This document shows positions 1 to 8,109 of a stretch of DNA of 54,268 bases, piece by piece. The DNA is from an uncultured Pelagibacteraceae bacterium. GTDB taxonomy: Bacteria > Pseudomonadota > Alphaproteobacteria > Pelagibacterales > Pelagibacteraceae. Within the stretch, counting starts at the first letter, position 1; the number at the start of each line of letters is the position of its first letter. Position numbers and translations under genes: made by a program. Below the pieces are notes generated by a model, which worked only from the letters and a program-made list of their open reading frames with translations, was not told the origin of the DNA and did no database searches. The DNA lies in NCBI GenBank assembly GCA_902594255.1, contig CACJLN010000008.1, positions 1 to 54,268 of the forward strand, in the 5' to 3' direction.

Positions 1-1
1 T

Positions 2-889
2 GAAAAGGTTCAAGATATTAAAGACCTTCATTCATCTCAAAGAAGTGAAATTACTTTTTTTCATTCAAAAAAATATGAATATTTAGCTAAAAAAACCAAA
101 GCTTCGTTTTGTCTTACAACAGAAAATCTAAAGTCGATTTTACCTGATACTTGTAAACCTCTAATTACCAGCAAAGTTTTGTTGCATACTGCACAAATTA
201 CAAAAATCTTTTATCCTGACTCTGTTACAGATGATTTTGATAATAGCGTTCAGGATATAATTAAAACAGAATATAATGACAAAGTTAAATTTGGTAAAAA
301 TGTTTTAATTGGATCTAATGTAAAAATAGGATCAAATTGTTTAATAGGTCATAATTCAATTATAGAAAAAAATGTTTCTATAGGTGATAATTGTAAAATT
401 GGCTCAAACGTTATTTTAAGAAATTCGTTGATTAAAAATAATGTTCATATTTTAGATGGATGTGTAATAGGAAAAAAAGGTTTTGGTTTTTTTCCAGATA
501 AAATTTTAAATTTTAGATATCCACAAATTGGTCTTGTTATTATTGAAGACAACGTTGAAATAGGTTGTGGCTCTACTATAGATAGAGGCTCATTGTCTAA
601 CACTATCATTGGAAAAAATACATTTTTAGATAACCAAATTCATGTAGCCCACAATGTAAAGATAGGTGAAAATTGCATTATAGCAGGACAAGTTGGTTTT
701 GCTGGAAGTTCTATTGTAGGTAATAATGTTATGATTGGTGGTCAAGCAGGAGTCTCTGGACATCTAAAAATTGGTAATAACGTTCAAATTGGCGGTGGGA
801 GTGGTGTATTAAAAGATATCCCAGATAATACTAAAGTTATGGGTTACCCAGCCAAAGATTTAAAAAGTTTTATTAGGGAAAATAAATGA
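2..889 (+). CDS. lpxD: UDP-3-O-acylglucosamine N-acyltransferase LpxD, 5' end cut by window
   Basis: LpxD adds the N-linked 3-hydroxyacyl chain to UDP-3-O-acylglucosamine in lipid A synthesis, as a cytosolic trimer. The frame is open from base 2, so the gene enters from outside; 295 residues are visible against about 340 for the family, and the TTG at 179 is not a real start. Residues upstream of it still look like the LpxD N-terminal domain. Many hexapeptide repeats (IGSNVKIGSN type) form the left-handed beta helix, and HVAHNVKIGEN carries the expected catalytic His. The stop overlaps lpxA by ATGA. The fabZ gene usually found between lpxD and lpxA is absent. Confidence 0.95.
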   Translation, partial: EKVQDIKDLHSSQRSEITFFHSKKYEYLAKKTKASFCLTTENLKSILPDTCKPLITSKVLLHTAQITKIFYPDSVTDDFDNSVQDIIKTEYNDKVKFGKNVLIGSNVKIGSNCLIGHNSIIEKNVSIGDNCKIGSNVILRNSLIKNNVHILDGCVIGKKGFGFFPDKILNFRYPQIGLVIIEDNVEIGCGSTIDRGSLSNTIIGKNTFLDNQIHVAHNVKIGENCIIAGQVGFAGSSIVGNNVMIGGQAGVSGHLKIGNNVQIGGGSGVLKDIPDNTKVMGYPAKDLKSFIRENK

Positions 890-1662
890 TAGATAAAACA
901 GCTATAGTCAACAAAAGTGCTAAAATTCATTCAAGCGTTAATATTGGACCATATTCAATAATTGGCCCTAATGTAGAAATTGGAGAAAATACAATTATAC
1001 AATCACATGTTAACATTACTGGAAACACAAAAATTGGTAAAAAAAATAAAATTTATCCTTTTGTTTCAATAAATGACCCTCAAGATTTAAAATATAATGG
1101 AGAACAAACAAATTTGATCATTGGAGATAATAATAAAATAAGAGAATATGTAACTATAAATCCAGGAACAATTAGTGGAGGTGGCAAAACTGTTATTGGA
1201 AATAACTGTTTATTTATGATTTCGTCACACATCGCGCATGATTGTCAGGTCGGTAGTAATGTTATCATAGCAAATAATGTCCCTTTAGGAGGTCACGCTA
1301 TTATTGAAGACAATGTAGTTATAGGTGGAAATTCAGCAGTTCAACAGTTTACAAGAATTGGCAAAATGGCAATGATTGGAGGCATGACAGGAGTATTACA
1401 TGATGTTATTCCTTATGGATTATCAACAGGAAATAGAAATTCATTACAAGGATTAAATTTAATTGGATTAAGAAGAGCAAAATTTGAAAACAAAGATATT
1501 TTAGGCTTGAGTGAGGCTTATAAGGAGATTTTCGCTTCCAAAAATATCAATGAAAATATAAGTAAGTTAAATGGTTCATTTCATAAAAATCCTTTAGTGA
1601 AAGAAGTGTTAGAATTTATTACTAAAGATAAAAAAAGGTCAATTTGTACACCATTTTCGTAA
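886..1662 (+). CDS. lpxA: UDP-N-acetylglucosamine O-acyltransferase LpxA
   Basis: LpxA catalyses the first step of lipid A synthesis, moving a 3-hydroxyacyl group from acyl-ACP to the 3-OH of UDP-GlcNAc. The 258-residue protein has the usual length. Hexapeptide repeats run through about residue 190, SSHIAHDCQVGSNVI holds the catalytic His, and the tail after RNSLQGLNLIGLRRA matches the C-terminal helical domain. ATG at 886 overlaps the lpxD stop, giving translational coupling. It sits in an lpxD-lpxA-lpxI-lpxB operon. Identity is secure, since the length, His and NLIGLRR motif separate it from LpxD. Confidence 0.96.
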   Translation: MIDKTAIVNKSAKIHSSVNIGPYSIIGPNVEIGENTIIQSHVNITGNTKIGKKNKIYPFVSINDPQDLKYNGEQTNLIIGDNNKIREYVTINPGTISGGGKTVIGNNCLFMISSHIAHDCQVGSNVIIANNVPLGGHAIIEDNVVIGGNSAVQQFTRIGKMAMIGGMTGVLHDVIPYGLSTGNRNSLQGLNLIGLRRAKFENKDILGLSEAYKEIFASKNINENISKLNGSFHKNPLVKEVLEFITKDKKRSICTPFS

Positions 1663-1663
1663 A

Positions 1664-2458
1664 ATGATAGGCTTAATTTTTGGTGACACTGATTTTCCAA
1701 ATATAATTCTTAAAACTATCAAGAAAAAAAAAATTAAATATTTGATCATAGATTTATCAAAGTCAAAAAAATTTAAAAACGATAAAAATTCACACTATGT
1801 ATCAATTGGTCAATTTGGAAAAATTATTAATATTCTTAAAAAGAATAATTGTAAAAAAGTCTTATTTGCGGGTAAAGTTAGTAAGCCAAATTTTTCTAAG
1901 TTAAAATTAGACTTTAAAGGAATTTATTACATCCCAAGAATTATTAAAGCATCAAAGCTCGGTGATGCTGCAATTTTAAAAGAGATAATAAAGATACTTT
2001 CTCAAAATAAAATAAAAACAGAAAATTCACTTAAATTTAATCCAGAGCTCACTCTAAAAAAGGGTAATTATTCTAAGATTAAACCTAATAATAAAGACCA
2101 AACAGATATTAAAAAAGCTATTAAAACCTTAAATAATTTAAAACAGTATGATCATAGTCAAGCTGTAGTTGTCAGAAATAAAAAAGTAGTCTTTATTGAG
2201 GGTAAAGGTGGTACAAAAAAATTACTCGAAAAAAGTAAAAGTAAAAACTTTCGAAATCATGGCGTTTTAGTTAAGTTTCCAAAAAAGAAGCAAGATTTTA
2301 GAGTTGATTTACCCACTATTGGATTGAAAACGTTAAAACAAAGCAAAACAGCTGGATTAAAAGGTATTGTTGTAAAAAGTAAACAACATGTTTTTTTAGA
2401 TAAAAATAGATGTATTAGCTTTGCTAATAAGAATATGATGTTTATCTCGGTTAAATGA
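1664..2458 (+). CDS. lpxI: UDP-2,3-diacylglucosamine pyrophosphatase LpxI
   Basis: LpxI (DUF1009 family) cleaves UDP-2,3-diacylglucosamine to lipid X plus UMP, replacing LpxH in most alphaproteobacteria. The 264 residues begin with MIGLIFGDTDFP, a typical LpxI N-terminus. The C-terminal part shows the family pattern of a Lys/Arg-rich stretch, then RVDLPTIGLKTL, then AGLKGIVVKS near a final DKNR. Many Lys and Asn replacements fit AT bias. It starts one base after the lpxA stop and overlaps lpxB by ATGA. Its place between lpxA and lpxB is the canonical alphaproteobacterial order. Confidence 0.9.
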   Translation: MIGLIFGDTDFPNIILKTIKKKKIKYLIIDLSKSKKFKNDKNSHYVSIGQFGKIINILKKNNCKKVLFAGKVSKPNFSKLKLDFKGIYYIPRIIKASKLGDAAILKEIIKILSQNKIKTENSLKFNPELTLKKGNYSKIKPNNKDQTDIKKAIKTLNNLKQYDHSQAVVVRNKKVVFIEGKGGTKKLLEKSKSKNFRNHGVLVKFPKKKQDFRVDLPTIGLKTLKQSKTAGLKGIVVKSKQHVFLDKNRCISFANKNMMFISVK

Positions 2459-3591
2459 AAAAAATTTTCGTACTAACCGGTGAACCTTCAGGAGACAAAT
2501 TAGCTTCGACCGTAATTAATAAGCTTAAAAAAAATCATTCCGATATAGAATATTTAAGTGTTGGAGGATCACATTTAAACAAACTTGGTGTCAAATCAAT
2601 ATATGATCTCAAAGAGATAACTTATATTGGTTTTACTAGTGTAATATTGAATTTATTTAAGATTAGAAATAAAATAAATGAAACTGTAAAAAAAATAATT
2701 GAATTTAATCCAGACATTTTATTTAGTGTTGATAGCCCAGATTTTACCTTAAGAGTAGCTGAAAAAGTTAAAAGTATAAATCCTAATATCAAAACAATAC
2801 ATTACGTTGCGCCTCAGGTATGGGTATGGAGAGAGGGCAGGATTAAGAATTTTAAAAAGTTTTTAGACCATGTTTTACTATTATTTAATTTTGAAAAGAA
2901 ATTCTTTGATAAAGAAAATATTAAAAATACTTTTGTTGGTCATCCATTACTTGAAAATAAAGAAAATGTTAAATCAAATTTATCAAATATAATTGATGAA
3001 AATAAAAAAATTATATCTTTATTCGCTGGAAGCCGGACTTCTGAAACTAATATTCTTTTACCAATTTTGATAGATTTTATTAAATTAATGAATGAAAAAT
3101 TTAACGAATATAATTTTATTTTTCATGCAACTGATCAAAATAAAGATTTTATAAAAGATAAGATTAAAAAAACAAACTACAATAATGTTGAAGTCATATC
3201 TGACGATAATATAAAATCACAAATACTATTAAACTCTGTATTTGCTGTAGCAAAATCAGGAACTGTTTCTCTTGAAATTTGTAATGCAAAAATTCCATCT
3301 ATCATTATTTATAAAATGAATTTTATTAATTTTTTTATTGTAAAATTTTTGGTAAAAACGAAATATGCAAATATTATTAATATAATTAACCAAAAAGAAG
3401 TAATTCCAGAATTAATTCAAAAAGAATGTAATTCAAAAGAAATTTTTAGATCTGTAGTATATTTTTTAAAAAACCCTGAACTTATGAAAAAACAAATCTT
3501 TGATGTGAACAATACTTTAAATGAGATCAAATCAAGAACTTCTTCATCTTCAGAAGCTTCAGCAGTAATTTCAAGCTATCTTAGCTCGTAA
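2455..3591 (+). CDS. lpxB: Lipid-A-disaccharide synthase LpxB
   Basis: LpxB is a GT19 glycosyltransferase that condenses UDP-2,3-diacylglucosamine with lipid X into the lipid A disaccharide at the inner membrane surface. The 378-residue length is normal. Diagnostic parts are the N-terminal FVLTGEPSGDKLAS, the SVDSPDFTLRVAEKV segment, YVAPQVWVWREGR, FVGHPLLE, and the donor-binding region around AKSGTVSLEICNAKIPSIIIYK. The start overlaps lpxI by ATGA. The last 21 bases overlap the 3' end of gltX on the other strand, so the two transcripts converge with no intergenic terminator. Confidence 0.96.
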   Translation: MKKIFVLTGEPSGDKLASTVINKLKKNHSDIEYLSVGGSHLNKLGVKSIYDLKEITYIGFTSVILNLFKIRNKINETVKKIIEFNPDILFSVDSPDFTLRVAEKVKSINPNIKTIHYVAPQVWVWREGRIKNFKKFLDHVLLLFNFEKKFFDKENIKNTFVGHPLLENKENVKSNLSNIIDENKKIISLFAGSRTSETNILLPILIDFIKLMNEKFNEYNFIFHATDQNKDFIKDKIKKTNYNNVEVISDDNIKSQILLNSVFAVAKSGTVSLEICNAKIPSIIIYKMNFINFFIVKFLVKTKYANIINIINQKEVIPELIQKECNSKEIFRSVVYFLKNPELMKKQIFDVNNTLNEIKSRTSSSSEASAVISSYLSS

Positions 3592-4968
3592 TCGTTTTTG
3601 AACTTCCTCTTTTCCTAGGGATAAAATTATATCATAAATACCAGGTCCGAACTTCGAACCTGTTAAAGCAATCCTTAATGGCTGTCCAACTCCCTTAAAA
3701 TTTGTGTCATGAGATTTTATGAGCCCATTTACTATTGGTTCTAATATTTCTCGAGAAGGCAGATCTATTTTTTCAAATTGATCATTAAAGTCAGAAATTA
3801 CTTTTCTTGCTTTATCATCAATTAATTTAAGATCATCCTTATTAAAATCGACCTCATCTTTTATAATATATTGACCATTATTAAATATATCCTCTAGAGT
3901 TTTTGCTTTATTTTTTAAGAAAGTAAGAGATTTTTTAATCTTATCTTTTTTATCTGATTGAATTTCACTTTTATATAATTTGCAATATTCAGTTAATTGA
4001 TTGAATAAATCATTTTCATTAATATTCTTAATATAATGTTCGTTCATCGATAAAATTCTACTCATATCAAGTTTAGAGGGAGATTTACCGACACCTTCTA
4101 AATTAAAAAATTTTATACTTTCCTCTAATGTAAATATTTCCTTATCTTTGTAAGACCAACCTAGTCTTAAAAGGTAATTTCGAAGGGCATCTGGCATAAT
4201 GCCAATTTTGGAATAATCATCTAATGTAGAAGCCTGATCTCGTTTTGATAGTTTCTTTCCTTCAATTGTATGTATCAATGGTATGTGAGCAAATGAGGGT
4301 AAATCCCATTTCATAGCTTGATAAATTTGTATTTGTTTGAAGGTATTTATTTTATGATCGTCGCCTCTAATAATATGTGTCATATTCATTTGGTGATCAT
4401 CTACTGATGCTGATAAATTATATGTAGGAGTCCCGTCGTTTCTTAAGATAATAAAATCCTCAATAGTATTATTTTCTATTTCGACATCACCTTGAACCAA
4501 ATCTTTCAATACCGATGTTCCATTAATCTGACTTTTAAATCTAATAACAGGCTTAATATCTTTTGGAGCATCAGATTCTTTTTTATCTCTCCATTTTCTA
4601 TCATAAATATAGTGAATTTTTTTTTGCCTTGCTCTTTTTTTTTGTTCTTCTATTTCTTCACTTGAACAATAACATTTATATGCATGACCATTTTTAAGAA
4701 GCTCATTTGCAACTTTTATATGATCGCTTACTTTCTCTGATTGAATATATTCCTCTCCATCATAATCTATACCAATCCATCTAAGAGATTGTATTATTTG
4801 ATCCTTATATTCATTCTTAGATCTTTCTTTGTCTGTATCTTCTACCCTTAGATAAAATTTACCATTATGATTTTTAGAGTATAACCAATTAAATAAAGCC
4901 GTTCTAACACCACCAATATGCAATGCACCAGTAGGTGAGGGAGCAAATCTAGTTGCTACTTTTTTCAT
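3571..4968 (-). CDS. gltX: Glutamate--tRNA ligase
   Basis: This class I aminoacyl-tRNA synthetase charges tRNA-Glu; alphaproteobacteria often carry two paralogues and make Gln-tRNA through GatCAB. At 465 residues it has the standard non-eukaryotic length. The HIGH-type motif lies in FAPSPTGALHIGGVRTAL near residue 10 and the KMSKS motif appears as KLSKRDQ near residue 245. The C-terminal helical anticodon-binding domain ends with GPGIYDIILSLGKEEVQKRL. It lies 22 bases downstream of lexA on the same strand, so it is probably cotranscribed with it. Whether it charges Glu only, or misacylates tRNA-Gln, cannot be read from the sequence. Confidence 0.95.
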   Translation of the reverse strand: MKKVATRFAPSPTGALHIGGVRTALFNWLYSKNHNGKFYLRVEDTDKERSKNEYKDQIIQSLRWIGIDYDGEEYIQSEKVSDHIKVANELLKNGHAYKCYCSSEEIEEQKKRARQKKIHYIYDRKWRDKKESDAPKDIKPVIRFKSQINGTSVLKDLVQGDVEIENNTIEDFIILRNDGTPTYNLSASVDDHQMNMTHIIRGDDHKINTFKQIQIYQAMKWDLPSFAHIPLIHTIEGKKLSKRDQASTLDDYSKIGIMPDALRNYLLRLGWSYKDKEIFTLEESIKFFNLEGVGKSPSKLDMSRILSMNEHYIKNINENDLFNQLTEYCKLYKSEIQSDKKDKIKKSLTFLKNKAKTLEDIFNNGQYIIKDEVDFNKDDLKLIDDKARKVISDFNDQFEKIDLPSREILEPIVNGLIKSHDTNFKGVGQPLRIALTGSKFGPGIYDIILSLGKEEVQKRLRAKIA

Positions 4969-4990
4969 TAAAATGGTTTAGACTATTTTA

Positions 4991-5668
4991 TTAAAAGTTT
5001 CTATATAAAGATACTAAAACACCTTGAACTTTTATCCTATCAGGCCCAAAAATTTTAGTTTCGTAGTTTTTATTAGCACTTTCAAGTGCTATTACCTTAC
5101 CTTTTTTTCTAATTCTTTTTAGCATTGCCTCATGATCGTCTATCAGCGCAACAACAATTTTTCCATTGTCTGCTGTGTCAGTTCTTTTTATAATAACAGT
5201 ATCACCCTCGTTGATACCTGCCTCAATCATCGAATCACCCTGAACTTTCAGTCCGAAATAATCTCCGTTTTTTTCTAAATTGGCTGGCAAAGGTATTCTC
5301 GAAACTTCATTTTGAATTGCCTCCACTGGAGTTCCAGCAGCGATTTTGCCTAAAACCGGAACCTCTGTTTCAGAGGATAAATTTTTTTCATTATCTAGAC
5401 CGCCTTTTATTACACTAGGTGAAAAATGATTATAAATATCGTTTGCTGAAGCAGTTTCTGGTAATTTGATCACCTCTAAAGCTCTTGCTTTATGAGCAAG
5501 TCTTTTAATAAAACCTCTTTCCTCTAATGCACTTATAAGTCTATGGATTCCTGACTTAGATTTGAGATTTAATGAAGCTTTCATTTCCTCATAAGATGGA
5601 GAAACACCAGAACTTCTCAACTTCTTGTTGATAAATAAAAGCAGGTTTTTTTGTTTTTTTGTAAGCAT
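4991..5668 (-). CDS. lexA: SOS repressor LexA
   Basis: LexA represses DNA-damage genes and is inactivated by RecA-stimulated self-cleavage. Residues 1-65 form the winged HTH, with the typical [13 protein letters not shown] and SPSYEEM segments. The cleavage bond is Ala111-Gly112 in KIAAGTP. The catalytic pair is Ser146 in GDSM and Lys184 in the EAMLKR segment. The 225-residue length is normal for alphaproteobacteria. A GTTC-N7-GTTC box lies 25 bases before the start codon, showing autoregulation. In related genomes moaC and moeA often separate trpC and lexA; here trpC ends just upstream and lexA keeps its own regulatory region. Confidence 0.96.
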   Translation of the reverse strand: MLTKKQKNLLLFINKKLRSSGVSPSYEEMKASLNLKSKSGIHRLISALEERGFIKRLAHKARALEVIKLPETASANDIYNHFSPSVIKGGLDNEKNLSSETEVPVLGKIAAGTPVEAIQNEVSRIPLPANLEKNGDYFGLKVQGDSMIEAGINEGDTVIIKRTDTADNGKIVVALIDDHEAMLKRIRKKGKVIALESANKNYETKIFGPDRIKVQGVLVSLYRNF

Positions 5669-5692
5669 AAGAACAAATATCGTACAGAATCT

Positions 5693-5707
5693 GTTCTACA
5701 AAAGTTC
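5693..5707 (-). promoter_or_regulatory. Alphaproteobacterial SOS (LexA) box
   Basis: The top strand reads GTTC TACAAAA GTTC, an exact match to the direct-repeat operator GTTC-N7-GTTC known for alphaproteobacterial LexA. It is unlike the gammaproteobacterial CTGT-N8-ACAG palindrome. It sits 25 bases upstream of the lexA ATG, as expected for an operator overlapping the promoter. A second partial copy, with GAAC at 5671-5674, lacks the matching half-site. Confidence 0.85.
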
Positions 5708-5757
5708 TCTTTAATTCACAATAGTAAAAAAAACTAATAAAATAAAGTACTTTTTGA

Positions 5758-6549
5758 CTAAAGAACCGAAAAAATAGAATTATTCTCTAAATTCTTTAAA
5801 AGTGATTCACCAATCAGAAAAGTTTTAATAGAGGTTTTTTTTGAGAGTTCTAATAGCTCATCTTTTGTTTTAATTCCGCTTTCAGAAATTAATGGACCTT
5901 CATGATTAACTAAAACATCATGAATATCAAAGGTTGTATTTATATCAGTTTTAAGAGTTTTTAAATTCCTATTATTGATACCAATTAATGCTTCTCCAAA
6001 TTTTAAAGCTTGTTTCGCTTCCTCAACTGTATGCACCTCAACTACGACAGACATATTTAATTTAAGTGCTTCTTCATATAACTCATTCGCAAGGTTTTCA
6101 CTTACACCAGCTAATATAATTAATATTGCATCTGCTCCATGACTTTTTGCTAATGGAATTTGAAATTTATCTACAAAAAAGTCCTTACAAAGAATTGGTA
6201 AATTAATATTTTGTTTAATTTTACTTATATGTGTTAAATCTCCTAAAAAAAAATCTCCCTCAGTCAAAACCGATAAACAAGTAGCTTTATTATCATGATA
6301 TATACTAGCTATTTTAACAGGATCATAATCATCTATGATTACACCTGCAGAAGGACTCGCTTTTTTGACCTCAGCAATAATAGAAAATTTATTTTCTCTA
6401 ATATTTTTTTCAATATTTTCTTTAAAATTAATAAATGTTTTATTTTTCTCTATTAATTCGTTTAATGAGCCTATTGAAATATTCTTTTTAGAATTTTCTA
6501 TTTTTTCTATTTTCTTTTTAATTATTTTTTCGAGAACATTTTCAGGCAT
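5758..6549 (-). CDS. trpC: Indole-3-glycerol phosphate synthase
   Basis: TrpC closes the indole ring from CdRP in tryptophan synthesis. The 263-residue TIM-barrel protein is a monofunctional TrpC with no TrpF fusion. Visible family motifs are KKASPSAGVIIDDYDP with the catalytic Lys, PILCKDFFVDKFQI, VVEVHTVEEA and GINNRNLKTLKTDI, then SESGIK near the C-terminus. It overlaps trpD by 8 bases and is the last trp gene of the set running trpE-trpG-trpD-trpC. The remaining pathway genes trpF, trpB and trpA are not in this window. Confidence 0.96.
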   Translation of the reverse strand: MPENVLEKIIKKKIEKIENSKKNISIGSLNELIEKNKTFINFKENIEKNIRENKFSIIAEVKKASPSAGVIIDDYDPVKIASIYHDNKATCLSVLTEGDFFLGDLTHISKIKQNINLPILCKDFFVDKFQIPLAKSHGADAILIILAGVSENLANELYEEALKLNMSVVVEVHTVEEAKQALKFGEALIGINNRNLKTLKTDINTTFDIHDVLVNHEGPLISESGIKTKDELLELSKKTSIKTFLIGESLLKNLENNSIFSVL

Positions 6550-7534
6550 TTTGAATTGTTTCCAAATGTTTGATAACTTTATTTGACAATATATGCTCTC
6601 TTACATTTTTATAAGCTTCGGCAAAATCTTCATGAGTTTCATTAACAATTAGTCCAGCTGCAGCATTTAGACATACTGCCTTAGAAAAATCATTGTCCTC
6701 ACCTTTAAATATATTGATCATTTTTTCTGCATTAAATTTTGCATCATCACCAACAAGATTTTCAAATTTATCTGCATTAATCTTTAATTCTTTTGGATCA
6801 ATAACAATTTCAGAAATCATATTATCTTTTAATTGAATAACATTTGTTTTAGCATATGGAGATATTTCATCTAAGCCATCTTCGCTATTTACAATCCATG
6901 CAAATTTAATATCTAAGTTGTTTAAAGCATTTGCAAATATTTTTAAAAGTTTTTTATCAAAGACACCAACCACCTGTCTTTTTACTAAAGCAGGGCTGCT
7001 TAATGGTCCGATCATATTAAAAATTGTTCTTTTTCCAATTTTTTTTCTAGTTGGACCAACAAACTTCATAGCATTATGATAATTAGGAGCAAACATGAAA
7101 CCAAAATTATTTTTATTTATTTGATCTTCGATTTCTTTTGGTTCTAGATTTATTTTAATATTTAAAGCCTCTAAAACATCACCTGATCCACATTTGGAAG
7201 ATACAGCTTTGTTACCATGTTTAGCCACTTTAACATTCATACTTGCAAGTAATAGTGCAGATGCTGTAGATATATTAAGTGTATTCATTCCATCTCCACC
7301 AGTACCACATGTATCAACACAATTTTCTACATTTACTCTTTTAGACTTATTTCTAAGCACAAAGACACCACCCGCTATTTCATCAGAAGCTTCACCTTTA
7401 GCTGAAAGGAGTGTTAAAAAATCAAATATTTCTTGTTCTTTAGCTTTACCTTCCATTAACAATTCAAAAGCAGCTTTACTCTCCTCGAATGATAAATTTT
7501 TTTTATTTTTTATTTTATCTATAAATTGTTTCAT
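6542..7534 (-). CDS. trpD: Anthranilate phosphoribosyltransferase
   Basis: TrpD transfers phosphoribosyl from PRPP to anthranilate. The 330 residues match the family length. The PRPP-binding motif VDTCGTGGDGMNTLNIST lies near residues 77-94, followed by VAKHGNKAVSSKCGSGDVLEAL, and NFGFMFAPNYHNAMKFVGPTR holds the anthranilate-binding part. It lies 5 bases after trpG and overlaps trpC by 8 bases, so the trp genes form one tight transcription unit. Nothing suggests decay. Confidence 0.96.
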   Translation of the reverse strand: MKQFIDKIKNKKNLSFEESKAAFELLMEGKAKEQEIFDFLTLLSAKGEASDEIAGGVFVLRNKSKRVNVENCVDTCGTGGDGMNTLNISTASALLLASMNVKVAKHGNKAVSSKCGSGDVLEALNIKINLEPKEIEDQINKNNFGFMFAPNYHNAMKFVGPTRKKIGKRTIFNMIGPLSSPALVKRQVVGVFDKKLLKIFANALNNLDIKFAWIVNSEDGLDEISPYAKTNVIQLKDNMISEIVIDPKELKINADKFENLVGDDAKFNAEKMINIFKGEDNDFSKAVCLNAAAGLIVNETHEDFAEAYKNVREHILSNKVIKHLETIQNA

Positions 7535-7539
7535 TATTT

Positions 7540-8109
7540 TTAAATTCTAATAAAATTCTTCAAAATTTTAATACCTAATTTAGTTTTAATACTTTCGGGA
7601 TGAAATTGCACTCCATGGACATCATATTTTTTATGTTGAACTCCCATAACTAAACCATCATTACTCTCAGCCGTGATTTCAAGATGTTTTGATAGTGATT
7701 TTTTATCAATAATTAAGCTGTGATAACGTGTTGCCTCAAATGATTTTGGAAGATTTTTTAAAATTCCAACTTTTTTTGAGATAATTCTACTTGTTTTACC
7801 ATGCATTAGTTTTTGAGCTTGTACAATTTTAGAGCCAAATACCTGTCCTATAATCTGATGACCAAGACAAACTCCAAGTATCGGAATCTTTTTATATAAA
7901 GATTTTACTATTTTCAAACAATTACCTGATTGATTAGGATTACCTGGGCCGGGCGAGATAACAATTTTATTATATTTTCCTTTTAATATCTGATTAGATG
8001 TAATTTGATCATTTCTTATTACATCTACCTTAACTTTCAACGAAGATAAGTAATGATAAAGATTAAAAGTAAAGCTATCGTAGTTATCTATTAGAATTAT
8101 TTTTTTCAT
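7540..8109 (-). CDS. trpG: Anthranilate synthase component II (glutamine amidotransferase)
   Basis: TrpG releases ammonia from glutamine for TrpE. The 189-residue class I amidotransferase shows NYDSFTFNLYHYL at the N-terminus, PGPGNPNQSG, the nucleophile Cys in LGVCLGHQIIGQVFG, and the His-Glu pair in GVQFHPESI. It overlaps trpE by four bases (ATGA), fitting subunit coupling. The same family includes PabA. Assignment to tryptophan comes from the flanking trpE, trpD and trpC; it may also serve folate synthesis if no separate pabA exists elsewhere in the genome. Confidence 0.94.
   Translation of the reverse strand: MKKIILIDNYDSFTFNLYHYLSSLKVKVDVIRNDQITSNQILKGKYNKIVISPGPGNPNQSGNCLKIVKSLYKKIPILGVCLGHQIIGQVFGSKIVQAQKLMHGKTSRIISKKVGILKNLPKSFEATRYHSLIIDKKSLSKHLEITAESNDGLVMGVQHKKYDVHGVQFHPESIKTKLGIKILKNFIRI

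Noticed and set aside
179..889. LpxD starting at TTG 179
   Set aside because: The same frame is open to base 2 and reads as LpxD N-terminal domain, so the gene is truncated by the window edge.
7194..7550. 118-codon frame opposite trpD
   Set aside because: It is a shadow of trpD, whose motifs are certain, and has no RBS or conserved motif.
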